Shown here: positions 25,811-34,655 of the stretch, piece after piece
How the letters are laid out: each line of letters begins with the position of its first letter
Position numbering within the stretch: position 1 is the first letter of the stretch
Source: an uncultured Paludibacter sp.
Lineage (GTDB): Bacteria > Bacteroidota > Bacteroidia > Bacteroidales > Paludibacteraceae
Length of the DNA stretch: 64,000 nt
Assembly (NCBI GenBank): GCA_937927845.1
Contig: CALFXE010000261.1
Span: 53,553-117,552, forward strand
Direction: 5' to 3'
The notes under the pieces: generated by a model
The model's input: only the letters and a program-made list of their open reading frames with translations
Told to the model about the DNA's origin: nothing
The model's database searches: none
Made by a program: the position numbers and the translations under genes

Positions 25811-26853
25811 CCAATAATTTTCTTTTCTAATTCCTTAACCTTATTTGTTAATTCTATTATTGTCTTATGTAATTCCGGTAAATTTTTATTTACTACATAT
25901 GATCTTCTAAATATATTAATCGGCACGGCAGGATAACCGGAATAAATTTGTCCTGTTGCCTTAATCGAACTTGGTACGCCTGCTTTAGCTCCGAGAATTG
26001 TTCCGTCTGCAATATGAACATGTCCGGAAATACCAACTTGTCCGCCAAACATAACTTTCTTCCCTATTTTCGATGAACCTGCAATTCCCGTTTGCGATGC
26101 AATTACCGAATCTTCTCCCACCTCAACATTATGAGCAATCTGAACTAAATTATCGATTTTTACACCTTTTCTTATAATTGTGCTTCCTAATGTTGCTCTA
26201 TCGATTGTTGTATTTGCACCTATTTCAACATTATCTTCAATAATCACATTACCTGTCTGCGGTATTTTCTGATAAGTCCCATCCTCAGTCGGAGCAAAGC
26301 CAAAACCATCAGAACCAATAACTACATTGGAGTGTATAATACAATTCTTACCTATTACAGTATCCTTATAAATACTAACACCCGGATATATAATTACATT
26401 GTCGGCAATCGTACAGTTTTCAGCGATATTAACATGTCCGTGTATAGAAACATTATCTCCAATTTTCACTCCTGAAAATATACATACAAACGGCGCTATA
26501 TAAACATTATTGCCAATTATAGCAGATTCTGCAACTGACGCTAGAGATGAAACTCCCGATTGTCTTGGCTTTTGCTTTTCTACCATATTCATCAGCACTG
26601 CTAAAGCCTCATATGCATTGTCCACTCTTATCAAAGTTGCTTTTATCGGCTTCTCAGGCACAAAATCCTTATTAACCAATATAACATCAGCCTTACAATC
26701 ATATATATAATGAGTGTATTTCGGATTAGCCAAAAATGTAAGCGTACCCGGCTTTCCATCCTCAATCTTAGAAAAGTTATTTACACTAATATTGGGGTCT
26801 CCTTCTACCTTACCTCGTAAAAAATCGGCTATTTGTCCGGCTGTAAATGTCAT
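25807..26853 (-). CDS. lpxD: UDP-3-O-(3-hydroxyacyl)glucosamine N-acyltransferase
   Basis: This 348-residue enzyme adds the second hydroxyacyl chain in lipid A synthesis. It has an N-terminal uridine-binding domain (residues about 1-100, with GTLTFLANPKY), then a hexapeptide-repeat beta-helix (about 105-310) with the catalytic His in LVQIAHNVEVGEDSVIAS and IGSDGFGFAP, and a C-terminal helix (ELTNKVKELEKKI). Complete and normal in length. It heads the lpxD-lpxC-lpxA block, 65 nt after the HD-domain gene, and is translationally coupled to lpxC. Confidence 0.96.
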   Translation of the reverse strand: MTFTAGQIADFLRGKVEGDPNISVNNFSKIEDGKPGTLTFLANPKYTHYIYDCKADVILVNKDFVPEKPIKATLIRVDNAYEALAVLMNMVEKQKPRQSGVSSLASVAESAIIGNNVYIAPFVCIFSGVKIGDNVSIHGHVNIAENCTIADNVIIYPGVSIYKDTVIGKNCIIHSNVVIGSDGFGFAPTEDGTYQKIPQTGNVIIEDNVEIGANTTIDRATLGSTIIRKGVKIDNLVQIAHNVEVGEDSVIASQTGIAGSSKIGKKVMFGGQVGISGHVHIADGTILGAKAGVPSSIKATGQIYSGYPAVPINIFRRSYVVNKNLPELHKTIIELTNKVKELEKKIIG

Positions 26854-26918
26854 ACAAAAAATTTGGGCACAAAATTAATAAACTATTTTGATATAATAAG
26901 AGTTTTTAACTCCTTTGT

Positions 26919-28154
26919 TTAATTATCTATCTTTAAATAACAAAAATAATGTTTCGTAACTTTCTTCGTCATCACCTGAATATTCAACAAATCCGAAGCA
27001 TCAACTATGTCTTTTATCGTTCCATCTTTCATCAGTATATTTATATTATCGTCTTCGGGCGAATATGTATCTGTACTAACAACTTCATCTCCAAGAAAAT
27101 ACTTAGCTTCACTTTCGCTAATATTAAAATACTGCATATATTTCCTAATTGCTTCTGTCTGAATTTCTATATTAGGAGCGTCCGTTCTTACTTCTACCTT
27201 AAATAACTTTCTGTTGATAAATGAATTACAAAGTAATGACAACACAAAATCAGGATGTTGCGACCATACTTTTATCGCAGAAAAGAAATCGGAATCATCC
27301 AACATTACAAATTGATTGAAGGCTTCCTCTCCTACCGCAAAATGTTCTGCATTAATCTCATTATATAGAAAGAAATGTAAAGATGGCGAAGCAAACAGTT
27401 CAACACCACTTAAAGCTAACTCTTTAGCTCTTTTCAATATATTCACAAGCATTTTCTCTGTTGCAACAGAAGTTTTATGTAAATATACCTGCCAATACAT
27501 CAGTCGGCGTGCAACTAAAAATTTCTCTATAGAATAAATACCTTTGGCTTCAACAACTAATTGCCCGTCGTGCAAATTAAGCATCTTGATAATTCTCGAT
27601 GCTCCGATTATACCTTCGCTTACACCACAAAAAAAGCTATCTCGACTTAAATAATCTAATCTATCCATGTCCAGCTGACCGGACACCAATTGATGTAAAA
27701 ATCTTTTTGGATATTTATTTTTAAAAATTTCAATTGCCATATCAAGTCTTCCTCCGAATTCTCGATTCATTTTTTCCATCATCAATAATGAAATTTCTTC
27801 ATGACTGACTCCGGGTACTAAACTGTGCTCTAAAGCATGAGAAAATGGTCCATGACCAATATCATGAAGCAGTATACAAGCCTTTGATGCATCTTCCTCT
27901 TCAGAACTGATTTCATGTCCGGTTATTTTTAACTGACTGATGGCTTCCCCCATCAGATGCATAGCACCTAATGAATGTTGCAAACGTGTATGTTGAGCAC
28001 CGGGATATACATAAGAAGATAGTCCTAATTGCTTAATTCTGTTTAATCGCTGAAAATAAGGATGTTGGATAATATCATATATTAATCCATCAGGAATATT
28101 AATAAATCCAAAGACCGGATCATTAATAATTTTTCTTTTTTTATTCAATTTCAC
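26919..28154 (-). CDS. HD-domain nucleotide phosphohydrolase (SAMHD1/dGTPase-like)
   Basis: This 411-residue cytoplasmic hydrolase has the complete metal site: His in TRLQHSLGAMHLM (about residue 59), His-Asp in ILLHDIGHGPFSHALE (about 97), and Asp in LDMDRLDYLSRDS (about 160). The pattern is that of the dNTP triphosphohydrolase/SAMHD1-like branch, which lowers dNTP pools, but substrate is not proven. The C-terminal part with LVARRLMYWQVYLHKTS is also conserved in this group. It sits 19 nt after pepD and 65 nt before lpxD; I recall the HD-lpxD order as common in Bacteroidota. Confidence 0.88.
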   Translation of the reverse strand: MKLNKKRKIINDPVFGFINIPDGLIYDIIQHPYFQRLNRIKQLGLSSYVYPGAQHTRLQHSLGAMHLMGEAISQLKITGHEISSEEEDASKACILLHDIGHGPFSHALEHSLVPGVSHEEISLLMMEKMNREFGGRLDMAIEIFKNKYPKRFLHQLVSGQLDMDRLDYLSRDSFFCGVSEGIIGASRIIKMLNLHDGQLVVEAKGIYSIEKFLVARRLMYWQVYLHKTSVATEKMLVNILKRAKELALSGVELFASPSLHFFLYNEINAEHFAVGEEAFNQFVMLDDSDFFSAIKVWSQHPDFVLSLLCNSFINRKLFKVEVRTDAPNIEIQTEAIRKYMQYFNISESEAKYFLGDEVVSTDTYSPEDDNINILMKDGTIKDIVDASDLLNIQVMTKKVTKHYFCYLKIDN

Positions 28155-28173
28155 CTTAGATTTAAAGCTATTA

Positions 28174-29616
28174 TTAACAATTTTTAAGTATCTCTTTAAG
28201 CCATTCCCATGACTTTTGTGTTGATTTTATACTAAGTCTTTCGTCGGGTGAATGAACTCCATGCATTTGAGGTCCTATCGAAATCATGTCTAAATGGGGA
28301 TATTTACTTAAAAACAAGCCACATTCCAAGCCTGCATGTATTGCTTTTTTATTAGGCTCGATGCCAAATAAATTTTTATAAGCAATATCAGCCTTTTTAA
28401 GTAATTCCGATTTTAAATTAGGCTTCCATCCCGGATATCCGTCAGTTTGTTTTACTTCAGTACCGGCTAATTTAAAAACAGATTTAATTTGTGCTGCAAT
28501 ATCTACCTTCAACGATTCTGCAGAACTGCGCTGACTGGTATTTATTTCAATCTGATTATTTGGTAACATTTTTATTGATGCAAGATTTGTAGAAGTCTCG
28601 ACTAAATCGGGCATATCACGACTCATACCTATAACACCATGAGGCAGAGCATATAACATATTTAATATCTTAACCGTATCTTCCTTGCTGATAGTACTTG
28701 CCTCAGAAGAATCCGATTCAAGTTTTATCCTGAAGTTTGGCTCTATATCTGAATATTCATCTTCAATTGATGATATAAAGACATTCAGCATTACTCTTAT
28801 CTTTTCTTTTTCTTGTTGTGGAATTGCAAAAGAAGCTGATGCTTCACGTGGGATGGCATTATGTAAATTTCCACCTGAAATTGATATTAATCGCATATCA
28901 ACCTCTTGATTTACTTGCCATAAATATCTATTTAAAACCTTTATTGCATTAGCTTTTCCAAGATGAATATCACCGCCTGAATGTCCGCCGCTGAAACCTG
29001 AAACTGATATATTAAATCGCAAATAACCTGCTGGACACTTGTCTTCTTTATAAGAATAAAATGCCTTTGTTCCTATGCCTCCTGCGCAACCTATGAAAAT
29101 CTCTCCATCATCTTCCGAATCTAAATTAATCAGATACGCTCCTGTCAACATATTAGAATCCAATCCATAAGCTCCGCCTAAACCGGTTTCTTCGTCTACG
29201 GTAAACAAACATTCCAAAGGAGGATGCGGAATATCATTTGATTCGAGAACGGCAAGCATCATTGCTACGCCTATACCGTTATCTGCGCCTAAAGTTGTTC
29301 CTTTAGCCTTAACCCAATCGCCATCGATATACGACTGAATAGGATCGGTATCAAAATTATGTACTACATCTGCGTTTTTTTCACAAACCATATCCATATG
29401 TGCTTGCAAAATAACTGTCGGATGGTCTTCCATACCTTTAGTGCCCGACTTTCTAATCAACAGATTACCTGTCTTATCAACAGTATAATCAAGCTGATGA
29501 TTATCGGCAAATCCAACTAAAAATTCGGTTATCTTCCCTTCTTTTTTAGAGGGACGTGGAATTTGGGTAATTTTATAAAAATAACTCCAAAGAATCTGTG
29601 GCTGTAGATTAATCAT
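28174..29616 (-). CDS. pepD: Cytosolic aminoacyl-histidine dipeptidase (M20/M20C)
   Basis: This 480-residue zinc dipeptidase (carnosinase-like, Xaa-His) has the zinc-binding blocks VILQAHMDMVCEKN, TLGADNGIGVAMMLA, FTVDEETGLGGAYGLD (catalytic Glu) and HAGLECGLFLSKYP. Together these are diagnostic for PepD. I choose ATG 29616. A longer frame to a TTG at 29643 would start inside the -7 box found at 29641-29648. It is the first gene of the minus-strand series ending in glnS and is divergent from the holB operon. Confidence 0.95.
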   Translation of the reverse strand: MINLQPQILWSYFYKITQIPRPSKKEGKITEFLVGFADNHQLDYTVDKTGNLLIRKSGTKGMEDHPTVILQAHMDMVCEKNADVVHNFDTDPIQSYIDGDWVKAKGTTLGADNGIGVAMMLAVLESNDIPHPPLECLFTVDEETGLGGAYGLDSNMLTGAYLINLDSEDDGEIFIGCAGGIGTKAFYSYKEDKCPAGYLRFNISVSGFSGGHSGGDIHLGKANAIKVLNRYLWQVNQEVDMRLISISGGNLHNAIPREASASFAIPQQEKEKIRVMLNVFISSIEDEYSDIEPNFRIKLESDSSEASTISKEDTVKILNMLYALPHGVIGMSRDMPDLVETSTNLASIKMLPNNQIEINTSQRSSAESLKVDIAAQIKSVFKLAGTEVKQTDGYPGWKPNLKSELLKKADIAYKNLFGIEPNKKAIHAGLECGLFLSKYPHLDMISIGPQMHGVHSPDERLSIKSTQKSWEWLKEILKNC

Positions 29617-29640
29617 AAGTTCCTGGTCAGTTTTTGCGCA

Positions 29641-29648
29641 CAAAGATA
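29641..29648 (-). promoter_or_regulatory. -7 box of pepD
   Basis: On the minus strand TATCTTTG matches TAnnTTTG, 24 nt before the pepD ATG at 29616. It fixes the pepD start. Confidence 0.55.
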
Positions 29649-29727
29649 ACTAAAATAATTATTTAAATATCATATTTTATGTTGTAAAATAGCTTATATA
29701 TGATTTTCCACTATCAAAAATTATCTC

Positions 29728-29735
29728 TAAATTTG
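29728..29735 (+). promoter_or_regulatory. -7 box of the holB-ricT-gldH operon
   Basis: TAAATTTG matches TAnnTTTG and lies 30 nt before the ATG at 29766. The longer frame starting at 29700 would begin upstream of the promoter. Confidence 0.55.
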
Positions 29736-29765
29736 CCAGTTATAAAAAATATCATCTTAAAACAT

Positions 29766-30923
29766 ATGCTATTTTCTCAGATAATCGGACAAGAAGAAGC
29801 CAAAAGCAGGTTAATCGGTACTGTTAAAGAACAGAGGATACCTCATGCTTACTTGTTTAAAAGTACTGAGGGAGTTGGTGAGTTAGCACTTGCAATTGCT
29901 TATGCACAGTATGTTTGTTGTGAAAACAGAGGTGAAAATGATTCTTGTGGTAAATGTCCGTCTTGTGTCAAATTCGCTAAATTATCGCATCCCGACTTGC
30001 ATTTTGTTTTTCCTATTATCAAGCCGAAAGGACAAGCAACATCTGTTTGCGATGATTTTATTTCTGATTTCAGAGAGATATTTATCGAAAATCCATATTT
30101 TAGTGTCGAACAATGGTTCCTGAAAATCTCAGGAGATGCTAAACAAGGGATGATATACGCAAATGAAAGTCAGGAAATCATAAGAAAACTCAGCTTAAAA
30201 ACCTACGAATCTGAGTATAAGACAATGATTATATGGCTTCCTGAAAGGATGAATGAAACTTGTGCTAACAAATTACTAAAGATTTTAGAAGAGCCACCTG
30301 AAAAGACATTGTTTTTATTAGTCTCAAACAAGCCTGACGAAATAATCACAACTATACTATCTCGTGCTCAACATTTTAACATGCCAAACCTCAATACTGA
30401 TGAGATTGTTACAGCAATTTTATCTAATCAGAATTATGAAATAACAGAAGTCGATGCTTTAAATATAGCTCGAATTGCCAATGGAAGCTATCTCAAGGCA
30501 ATGAATTTATTAAACGAAGGCAGCGAACAAAAACAGAATTTCGAAAGATTTGTGCAAGTTATGCGGCAAGCTTGGCAAGTTGGCAACAGAAAAGATTATA
30601 ATGCTCTGAAAACACTTAGGAGATGGTCGGACGACATGGCTGCTTCTAATGTTGGAAGAGAGCGACAAAAGATGTTTCTTTCATATGCACAGCACATGAT
30701 AAGAGAAAATTATATATATAACCTTCAAAATCAAGAATTAATATACTTAAGTCAGGATGAAAATAATTTTGCTACTAACTTTTCACCATTTATAAATGAG
30801 AGAAATGTTGAGGATTTGATGGCAGAACTTTCATTGGCTGAGAGACATATAGAACAAAATGTTAATGCGAAGATGGTTTTTTTCGACTTAGTCTTAAAGA
30901 TCATCGTACTTTTAAAAAGATAA
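29766..30923 (+). CDS. holB: DNA polymerase III delta-prime-type clamp-loader subunit
   Basis: This 385-residue protein begins MLFSQIIGQEEAKSRL, the standard delta-prime/gamma start. It has an AAA+ fold with a zinc-binding Cys cluster (CGKCPSC, near residue 64 from this start), KLLKILEEPPEKTLFLLVSNKPDEIITTILSRA-type sensor segments and SRAQ. The P-loop position reads STEGVGELALA, with Glu in place of the catalytic Lys, consistent with the non-hydrolysing stator role of delta-prime. It is followed 7 nt later by ricT, a pairing I also know from other bacteria. Start chosen from the promoter at 29728-29735. Confidence 0.9.
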   Translation: MLFSQIIGQEEAKSRLIGTVKEQRIPHAYLFKSTEGVGELALAIAYAQYVCCENRGENDSCGKCPSCVKFAKLSHPDLHFVFPIIKPKGQATSVCDDFISDFREIFIENPYFSVEQWFLKISGDAKQGMIYANESQEIIRKLSLKTYESEYKTMIIWLPERMNETCANKLLKILEEPPEKTLFLLVSNKPDEIITTILSRAQHFNMPNLNTDEIVTAILSNQNYEITEVDALNIARIANGSYLKAMNLLNEGSEQKQNFERFVQVMRQAWQVGNRKDYNALKTLRRWSDDMAASNVGRERQKMFLSYAQHMIRENYIYNLQNQELIYLSQDENNFATNFSPFINERNVEDLMAELSLAERHIEQNVNAKMVFFDLVLKIIVLLKR

Positions 30924-30930
30924 TAATTAT

Positions 30931-32073
30931 ATGGAACATACATTCAAAGATTGCAGTACCTGCGTTATGCATCAAAAGGGTTGCAATCGAAACTCACATC
31001 ATAAATTAAGCACATTCGATTGGTTAAGTGATTTACCTGAATCACAGCGAGATACTGATTATGTGGAGATTCAATTCAAAAATACTCGTAAGGGATTTTT
31101 TGTTAACAACACCAAAATTCCATTGGAAAAGGGTGATGTAGTGGCTGTAGAAGCCTCACCCGGACATGATATAGGAGAAGTTACCCTCACAGGACGTTTG
31201 GTTTTATTGCAGATGAACAAACAAAACATTAATCCTGAGAAATACGAAATAAAGAAAATATACAGAAAAGCTAAGGAAAACGATATAGAAAAATATAACG
31301 AAGCTAAAGCAAAAGAGCAAAGTACCATGATAAAGGCTCGCCAGATTACTGAGGGTTTGAAACTTAACATGAAAATTGGAGATGTTGAGTATCAGGGTGA
31401 TGGAAACAAAGCAATCTTCTATTATATAGCTGACGAAAGAGTTGATTTCCGGCAGTTGATTAAGGTTCTGGCAGATACTTTTCATGTGCGTATAGAAATG
31501 AAGCAGATAGGTGCGCGACAGGAAGCCGGTAGGATTGGCGGAATTGGTCCGTGTGGCAGAGAATTATGTTGTTCAGGTTGGATGACTAATTTCAATTCTG
31601 TTTCTACATCCGCAGCTCGTTATCAGGACATCTCCATGAATCCTCAAAAATTAGCGGGACAGTGCGGCAAACTAAAATGCTGTATGAATTATGAACTTGA
31701 TACTTATGTCGATGCTTTGAAAGATTTTCCTTCAAAAGAAATTCAACTTGAGACAGAGATAAACACATATTATCATTTTAAAACAGATACATTCAAAGCA
31801 TTAATTTCATACTCAACAGATAAAAATTTCGCTGCAAATATTGTAACTATATCAGCAGATAGGGCTAAAGAAGTTATTGCATTAAACAAAAAAGGCATAA
31901 GACCCGAAACTTTAGATGAAGAAAAAGAGTCTGAAGAAAAGAAAGTTGATTATAATAATGTGGTAGGAGAAGACAGCTTGACTCGTTTCGATTCTCAAAA
32001 GAAGAAAAAACAAGCAAATAAAAGAAGAAATAAAAATAATAACAGAAGAAATGACGGATTACCTCAGTCGTAA
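30931..32073 (+). CDS. ricT: RicT/PSP1-domain regulatory iron-sulfur protein
   Basis: This 380-residue protein contains the PSP1 C-terminal domain (YaaT family). Cysteine clusters are visible at residues about 8-20 (CSTCVMHQKGC), in PCGRELCCSGW (about 208-218) and in CGKLKCCMNYE (about 245-255). These match a family that in Bacillus forms an Fe-S-bearing complex affecting RNA maturation. The C-terminal 40 residues are lysine/arginine/asparagine-rich and probably disordered. The gene follows holB by 7 nt and its end overlaps gldH by 23 nt. Its role in Bacteroidota is not established. Confidence 0.9.
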   Translation: MEHTFKDCSTCVMHQKGCNRNSHHKLSTFDWLSDLPESQRDTDYVEIQFKNTRKGFFVNNTKIPLEKGDVVAVEASPGHDIGEVTLTGRLVLLQMNKQNINPEKYEIKKIYRKAKENDIEKYNEAKAKEQSTMIKARQITEGLKLNMKIGDVEYQGDGNKAIFYYIADERVDFRQLIKVLADTFHVRIEMKQIGARQEAGRIGGIGPCGRELCCSGWMTNFNSVSTSAARYQDISMNPQKLAGQCGKLKCCMNYELDTYVDALKDFPSKEIQLETEINTYYHFKTDTFKALISYSTDKNFAANIVTISADRAKEVIALNKKGIRPETLDEEKESEEKKVDYNNVVGEDSLTRFDSQKKKKQANKRRNKNNNRRNDGLPQS

Positions 32074-32566
32074 ACATATTTTATCTAAAATAAAGGCTAT
32101 CAAGCAGTTTTACATACTTGTTTTACCTTTTGTGCTATTCTTGTCCTGTAGTCAAAACACTAATTACACTCAGTACAAAATAATTGATCCTATTGGTTGG
32201 TCGATGGATAGCATTTGTGTGTTTCTTGTCGATATTAAAGACTCATCGCCGTATGATTTGGTAATAAATGTGCGACATACTGCCAACTATCCATATCAAA
32301 ACTTATGGCTGTTTACTGAGCATATATCGCCTGATAACAGTTCAGTTTTGGATACAATAGCCTGTGTATTAGCTGATAATGCAGGTAAGTGGTTAGGTTC
32401 AGGCTCTGCTTCTATCTATGATTTACCGATAATTTGGAAAAAGGATTATAAGTTCGCAACATCAGGTATACAAGAAATAAAAATAAGACATGGCATGCGC
32501 GAGGAGTATCTTTGTGGAATACAGGCAATAGGATTAAAAGTCAACTATCAGAATGGGAAAGAATAA
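32051..32566 (+). CDS. gldH: GldH-family gliding-motility lipoprotein
   Basis: This 171-residue lipoprotein has a signal helix at about residues 18-33 and lipobox LFLSC (Cys near residue 34). The mature part matches the GldH pattern (SMDSICVF, YPYQNLWLFTEH, GKWLGSGSASIYDLPIIW, GIQEIKIRHGMR). GldH is needed for gliding in Flavobacterium, but is also kept in non-gliding Bacteroidales. The first 17 residues before the hydrophobic segment are unusually long, so an internal start is possible. It overlaps ricT by 23 nt and trmB by 14 nt, tightly coupled in one operon. Confidence 0.88.
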   Translation: MTDYLSRKHILSKIKAIKQFYILVLPFVLFLSCSQNTNYTQYKIIDPIGWSMDSICVFLVDIKDSSPYDLVINVRHTANYPYQNLWLFTEHISPDNSSVLDTIACVLADNAGKWLGSGSASIYDLPIIWKKDYKFATSGIQEIKIRHGMREEYLCGIQAIGLKVNYQNGKE

Positions 32567-33338
32567 GCTTGCTAAATTTGCAGAATTAGAAACATTTCCA
32601 CATGTTTTTCAAGTTTCATCTAATGAATTATTATCCGGAAAATCTTTTAAAAATAAGGGTAAATGGAATGAAATAGTTTTTAATAACAATAATCCCATTG
32701 TGTTGGAATTAGGATGTGGAAAAGGAGAATATACTGTTGGTCTTGCTGAAATATTTCCTGACAAGAACTTCATCGGTGTTGATATTAAGGGAGCAAGAAT
32801 ATGGAAGGGGGCAAAGGATTCTTACATAAAAGATATGAAGAATGTTGCATTTATACGTACAAATATTGAGATGATAAATCATTTTTTTGCTAAGGATGAG
32901 GTTTCTGAAATATGGCTGACTTTTCCCGATCCACAGATGAAGAAAACAACGAAGCGACTTACATCTACAAACTTCATGAAGTTATATCAGATGTTTGTCA
33001 AGGATAATGGACTTATTCATCTAAAAACAGACAGTAATTTCATGTTTACCTACACTTCGGAAATGATTAAAGCTAATAATTATTATACAATCATTTCAAC
33101 TGATGATTTGTATAAAACGATAACAGATGATTCTATCCTCGGTATAAAAACTTTTTACGAACAACAATGGCTTGAGCGAGGTTTGAGTATTAAATATATT
33201 AAATTTTTACTTGAACATAAGGATGTTTTTATTGAGCCAGATATTGAAATTGAAAAGGATGGATACAAAAGTTTTGGTAGAAATAAATCCAATATTCAGC
33301 AAGATAATGTACATATAAAACAAAATATTAAATCATAA
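32553..33338 (+). CDS. trmB: tRNA (guanine-N7-)-methyltransferase
   Basis: This 261-residue SAM-dependent enzyme methylates G46 in tRNA. It has the SAM motif VLELGCGKGEYTVGLA (about residues 50-65), the acidic loop GVDIKGARIWKGAK, and the catalytic WLTFPDPQMKKTTKRL (about 130-145). The C-terminal tail of about 40 residues is charged and low in complexity and extends beyond the usual family length. It overlaps gldH by 14 nt; mrp begins 4 nt after its stop. Confidence 0.95.
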   Translation: MGKNKLAKFAELETFPHVFQVSSNELLSGKSFKNKGKWNEIVFNNNNPIVLELGCGKGEYTVGLAEIFPDKNFIGVDIKGARIWKGAKDSYIKDMKNVAFIRTNIEMINHFFAKDEVSEIWLTFPDPQMKKTTKRLTSTNFMKLYQMFVKDNGLIHLKTDSNFMFTYTSEMIKANNYYTIISTDDLYKTITDDSILGIKTFYEQQWLERGLSIKYIKFLLEHKDVFIEPDIEIEKDGYKSFGRNKSNIQQDNVHIKQNIKS

Positions 33339-33342
33339 TAAA

Positions 33343-34446
33343 ATGGCAATATATCCAAAATTAATATTAGATGCATTAAATCATGTCAGATACCCCGGTA
33401 CCGGCAAAGACATAGTTTCGTCGGGTATGGTGCAGGACGACATACGCATTGATGGTAAGAAAGTTAGTTTTTCAATAATTTTTGAGAAGCAAAACGACCC
33501 ATTTGTTAAGTCGGTTATTAAAGCTGCTGAATCGGCTATTCAGACATATGTGGGCAATGATGTTGAAATACAAGGTAATATCACTCCTGTTTTAAAGGAA
33601 GTTCCGAAACCAAAAGCAAAACCTATTTTGCCTGATGTCAAGAATATTATTGCAGTTTTTTCCGGCAAAGGCGGTGTCGGTAAATCAACAGTATCTTCAA
33701 ATTTGGCTGTAGCACTTGCACAGTTAGGATATAAAGTAGGATTGTTGGATGCTGATATACACGGACCATCAATCCCGAAGATGTTCGGAGTGGAGAATGC
33801 ACAGCCTTTTGTTGAGGAAATTGACGGTCGACAATTGGTTGTACCGATAGAAAAATACGGCATAAAGCTATTATCGATAGGATTTTTCGTAGACCCTGAC
33901 AATGCATTGGTATGGCGAGGAGCTATGGCAAGTAATGCCCTCAAACAATTGATAACAGATGCAAACTGGGGTGAATTGGATTTCTTCGTGATGGATTTAC
34001 CTCCGGGCACAGGCGACATACATCTGACTTTGGTGCAAACGATGGGTATTACAGGTGCTGTTGTAGTTACTACCCCTCAAGATGTAGCTTTAGCTGATGC
34101 ACGAAAAGGAGTAAGTATGTTCACCGGCGAACATGTCAACGTTCCGGTGCTGGGTCTGATAGAAAACATGGCTTGGTTTACTCCTGCCGAACTGCCTGAA
34201 AACAAATACTATATCTTCGGAAAAGAAGGAGGGAAAAGGTTGGCACAAGAATTAAACATACCTCTTTTAGGGCAGATACCTATTGTACAAAGTATTAGAG
34301 AAGGCGGTGATGCAGGAAAACCCATTGTAGTAAATCAGGAAAGCATAACGGGAAATGCTTTCAACAATTTGGCTATTAAATTAATTGAAGAAGTAGATAT
34401 CAGAAATAAAACTTTAGACCCAACAAAGAAGGTTGAAATTAAGTGA
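33343..34446 (+). CDS. mrp: Mrp/ApbC-family P-loop ATPase (Fe-S cluster carrier type) lacking the C-terminal CxxC
   Basis: This 367-residue cytoplasmic ATPase has an N-terminal DUF59/MIP18 domain (about 1-85), then a deviant Walker A SGKGGVGKSTVSSN (about 104-117), LLDADIHGPSIPKMFG, and MDLPPGTGDIHLTLVQ. The family transfers Fe-S clusters to target proteins. In the usual position of the C-terminal CPxC, the sequence reads ENMAWFTPAELPENKYYIFG, with no cysteine pair. I recall the same replacement in other Bacteroidota. Last gene of the holB operon; the hairpin at 34467-34504 follows. Confidence 0.93.
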   Translation: MAIYPKLILDALNHVRYPGTGKDIVSSGMVQDDIRIDGKKVSFSIIFEKQNDPFVKSVIKAAESAIQTYVGNDVEIQGNITPVLKEVPKPKAKPILPDVKNIIAVFSGKGGVGKSTVSSNLAVALAQLGYKVGLLDADIHGPSIPKMFGVENAQPFVEEIDGRQLVVPIEKYGIKLLSIGFFVDPDNALVWRGAMASNALKQLITDANWGELDFFVMDLPPGTGDIHLTLVQTMGITGAVVVTTPQDVALADARKGVSMFTGEHVNVPVLGLIENMAWFTPAELPENKYYIFGKEGGKRLAQELNIPLLGQIPIVQSIREGGDAGKPIVVNQESITGNAFNNLAIKLIEEVDIRNKTLDPTKKVEIK

Positions 34447-34466
34447 TTTTTGCAGTATCAAAAATA

Positions 34467-34504
34467 AGTTATCAACATTTTTTTCTAATATCATGTTGAT
34501 AACT
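34467..34504 (+). terminator. Hairpin after mrp
   Basis: AGTTATCAACAT (34467-34478) pairs perfectly with ATGTTGATAACT (34493-34504), extendable by one pair, with a T-rich 14-nt loop. The following T-run is weak, so termination is probable, not certain. Confidence 0.6.
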
Positions 34505-34655
34505 TTCTTGACTCATATTGACAATTTGTTAATAAGTGCGTGATTTATAGACTTGCTATTTAGGCTTTTTCATCTATTTTTGATGCGTTTATACTCAAAC
34601 AGAATCAACATAAGAAAAAGATTTAAATTTTAAATCGTCAAAATCACTTTATTTC

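Noticed and set aside
29700..29766. Longer start for holB at 29700
   Set aside because: The -7 box at 29728-29735 lies inside that extension, and the family N-terminus starts at MLFSQIIGQ.
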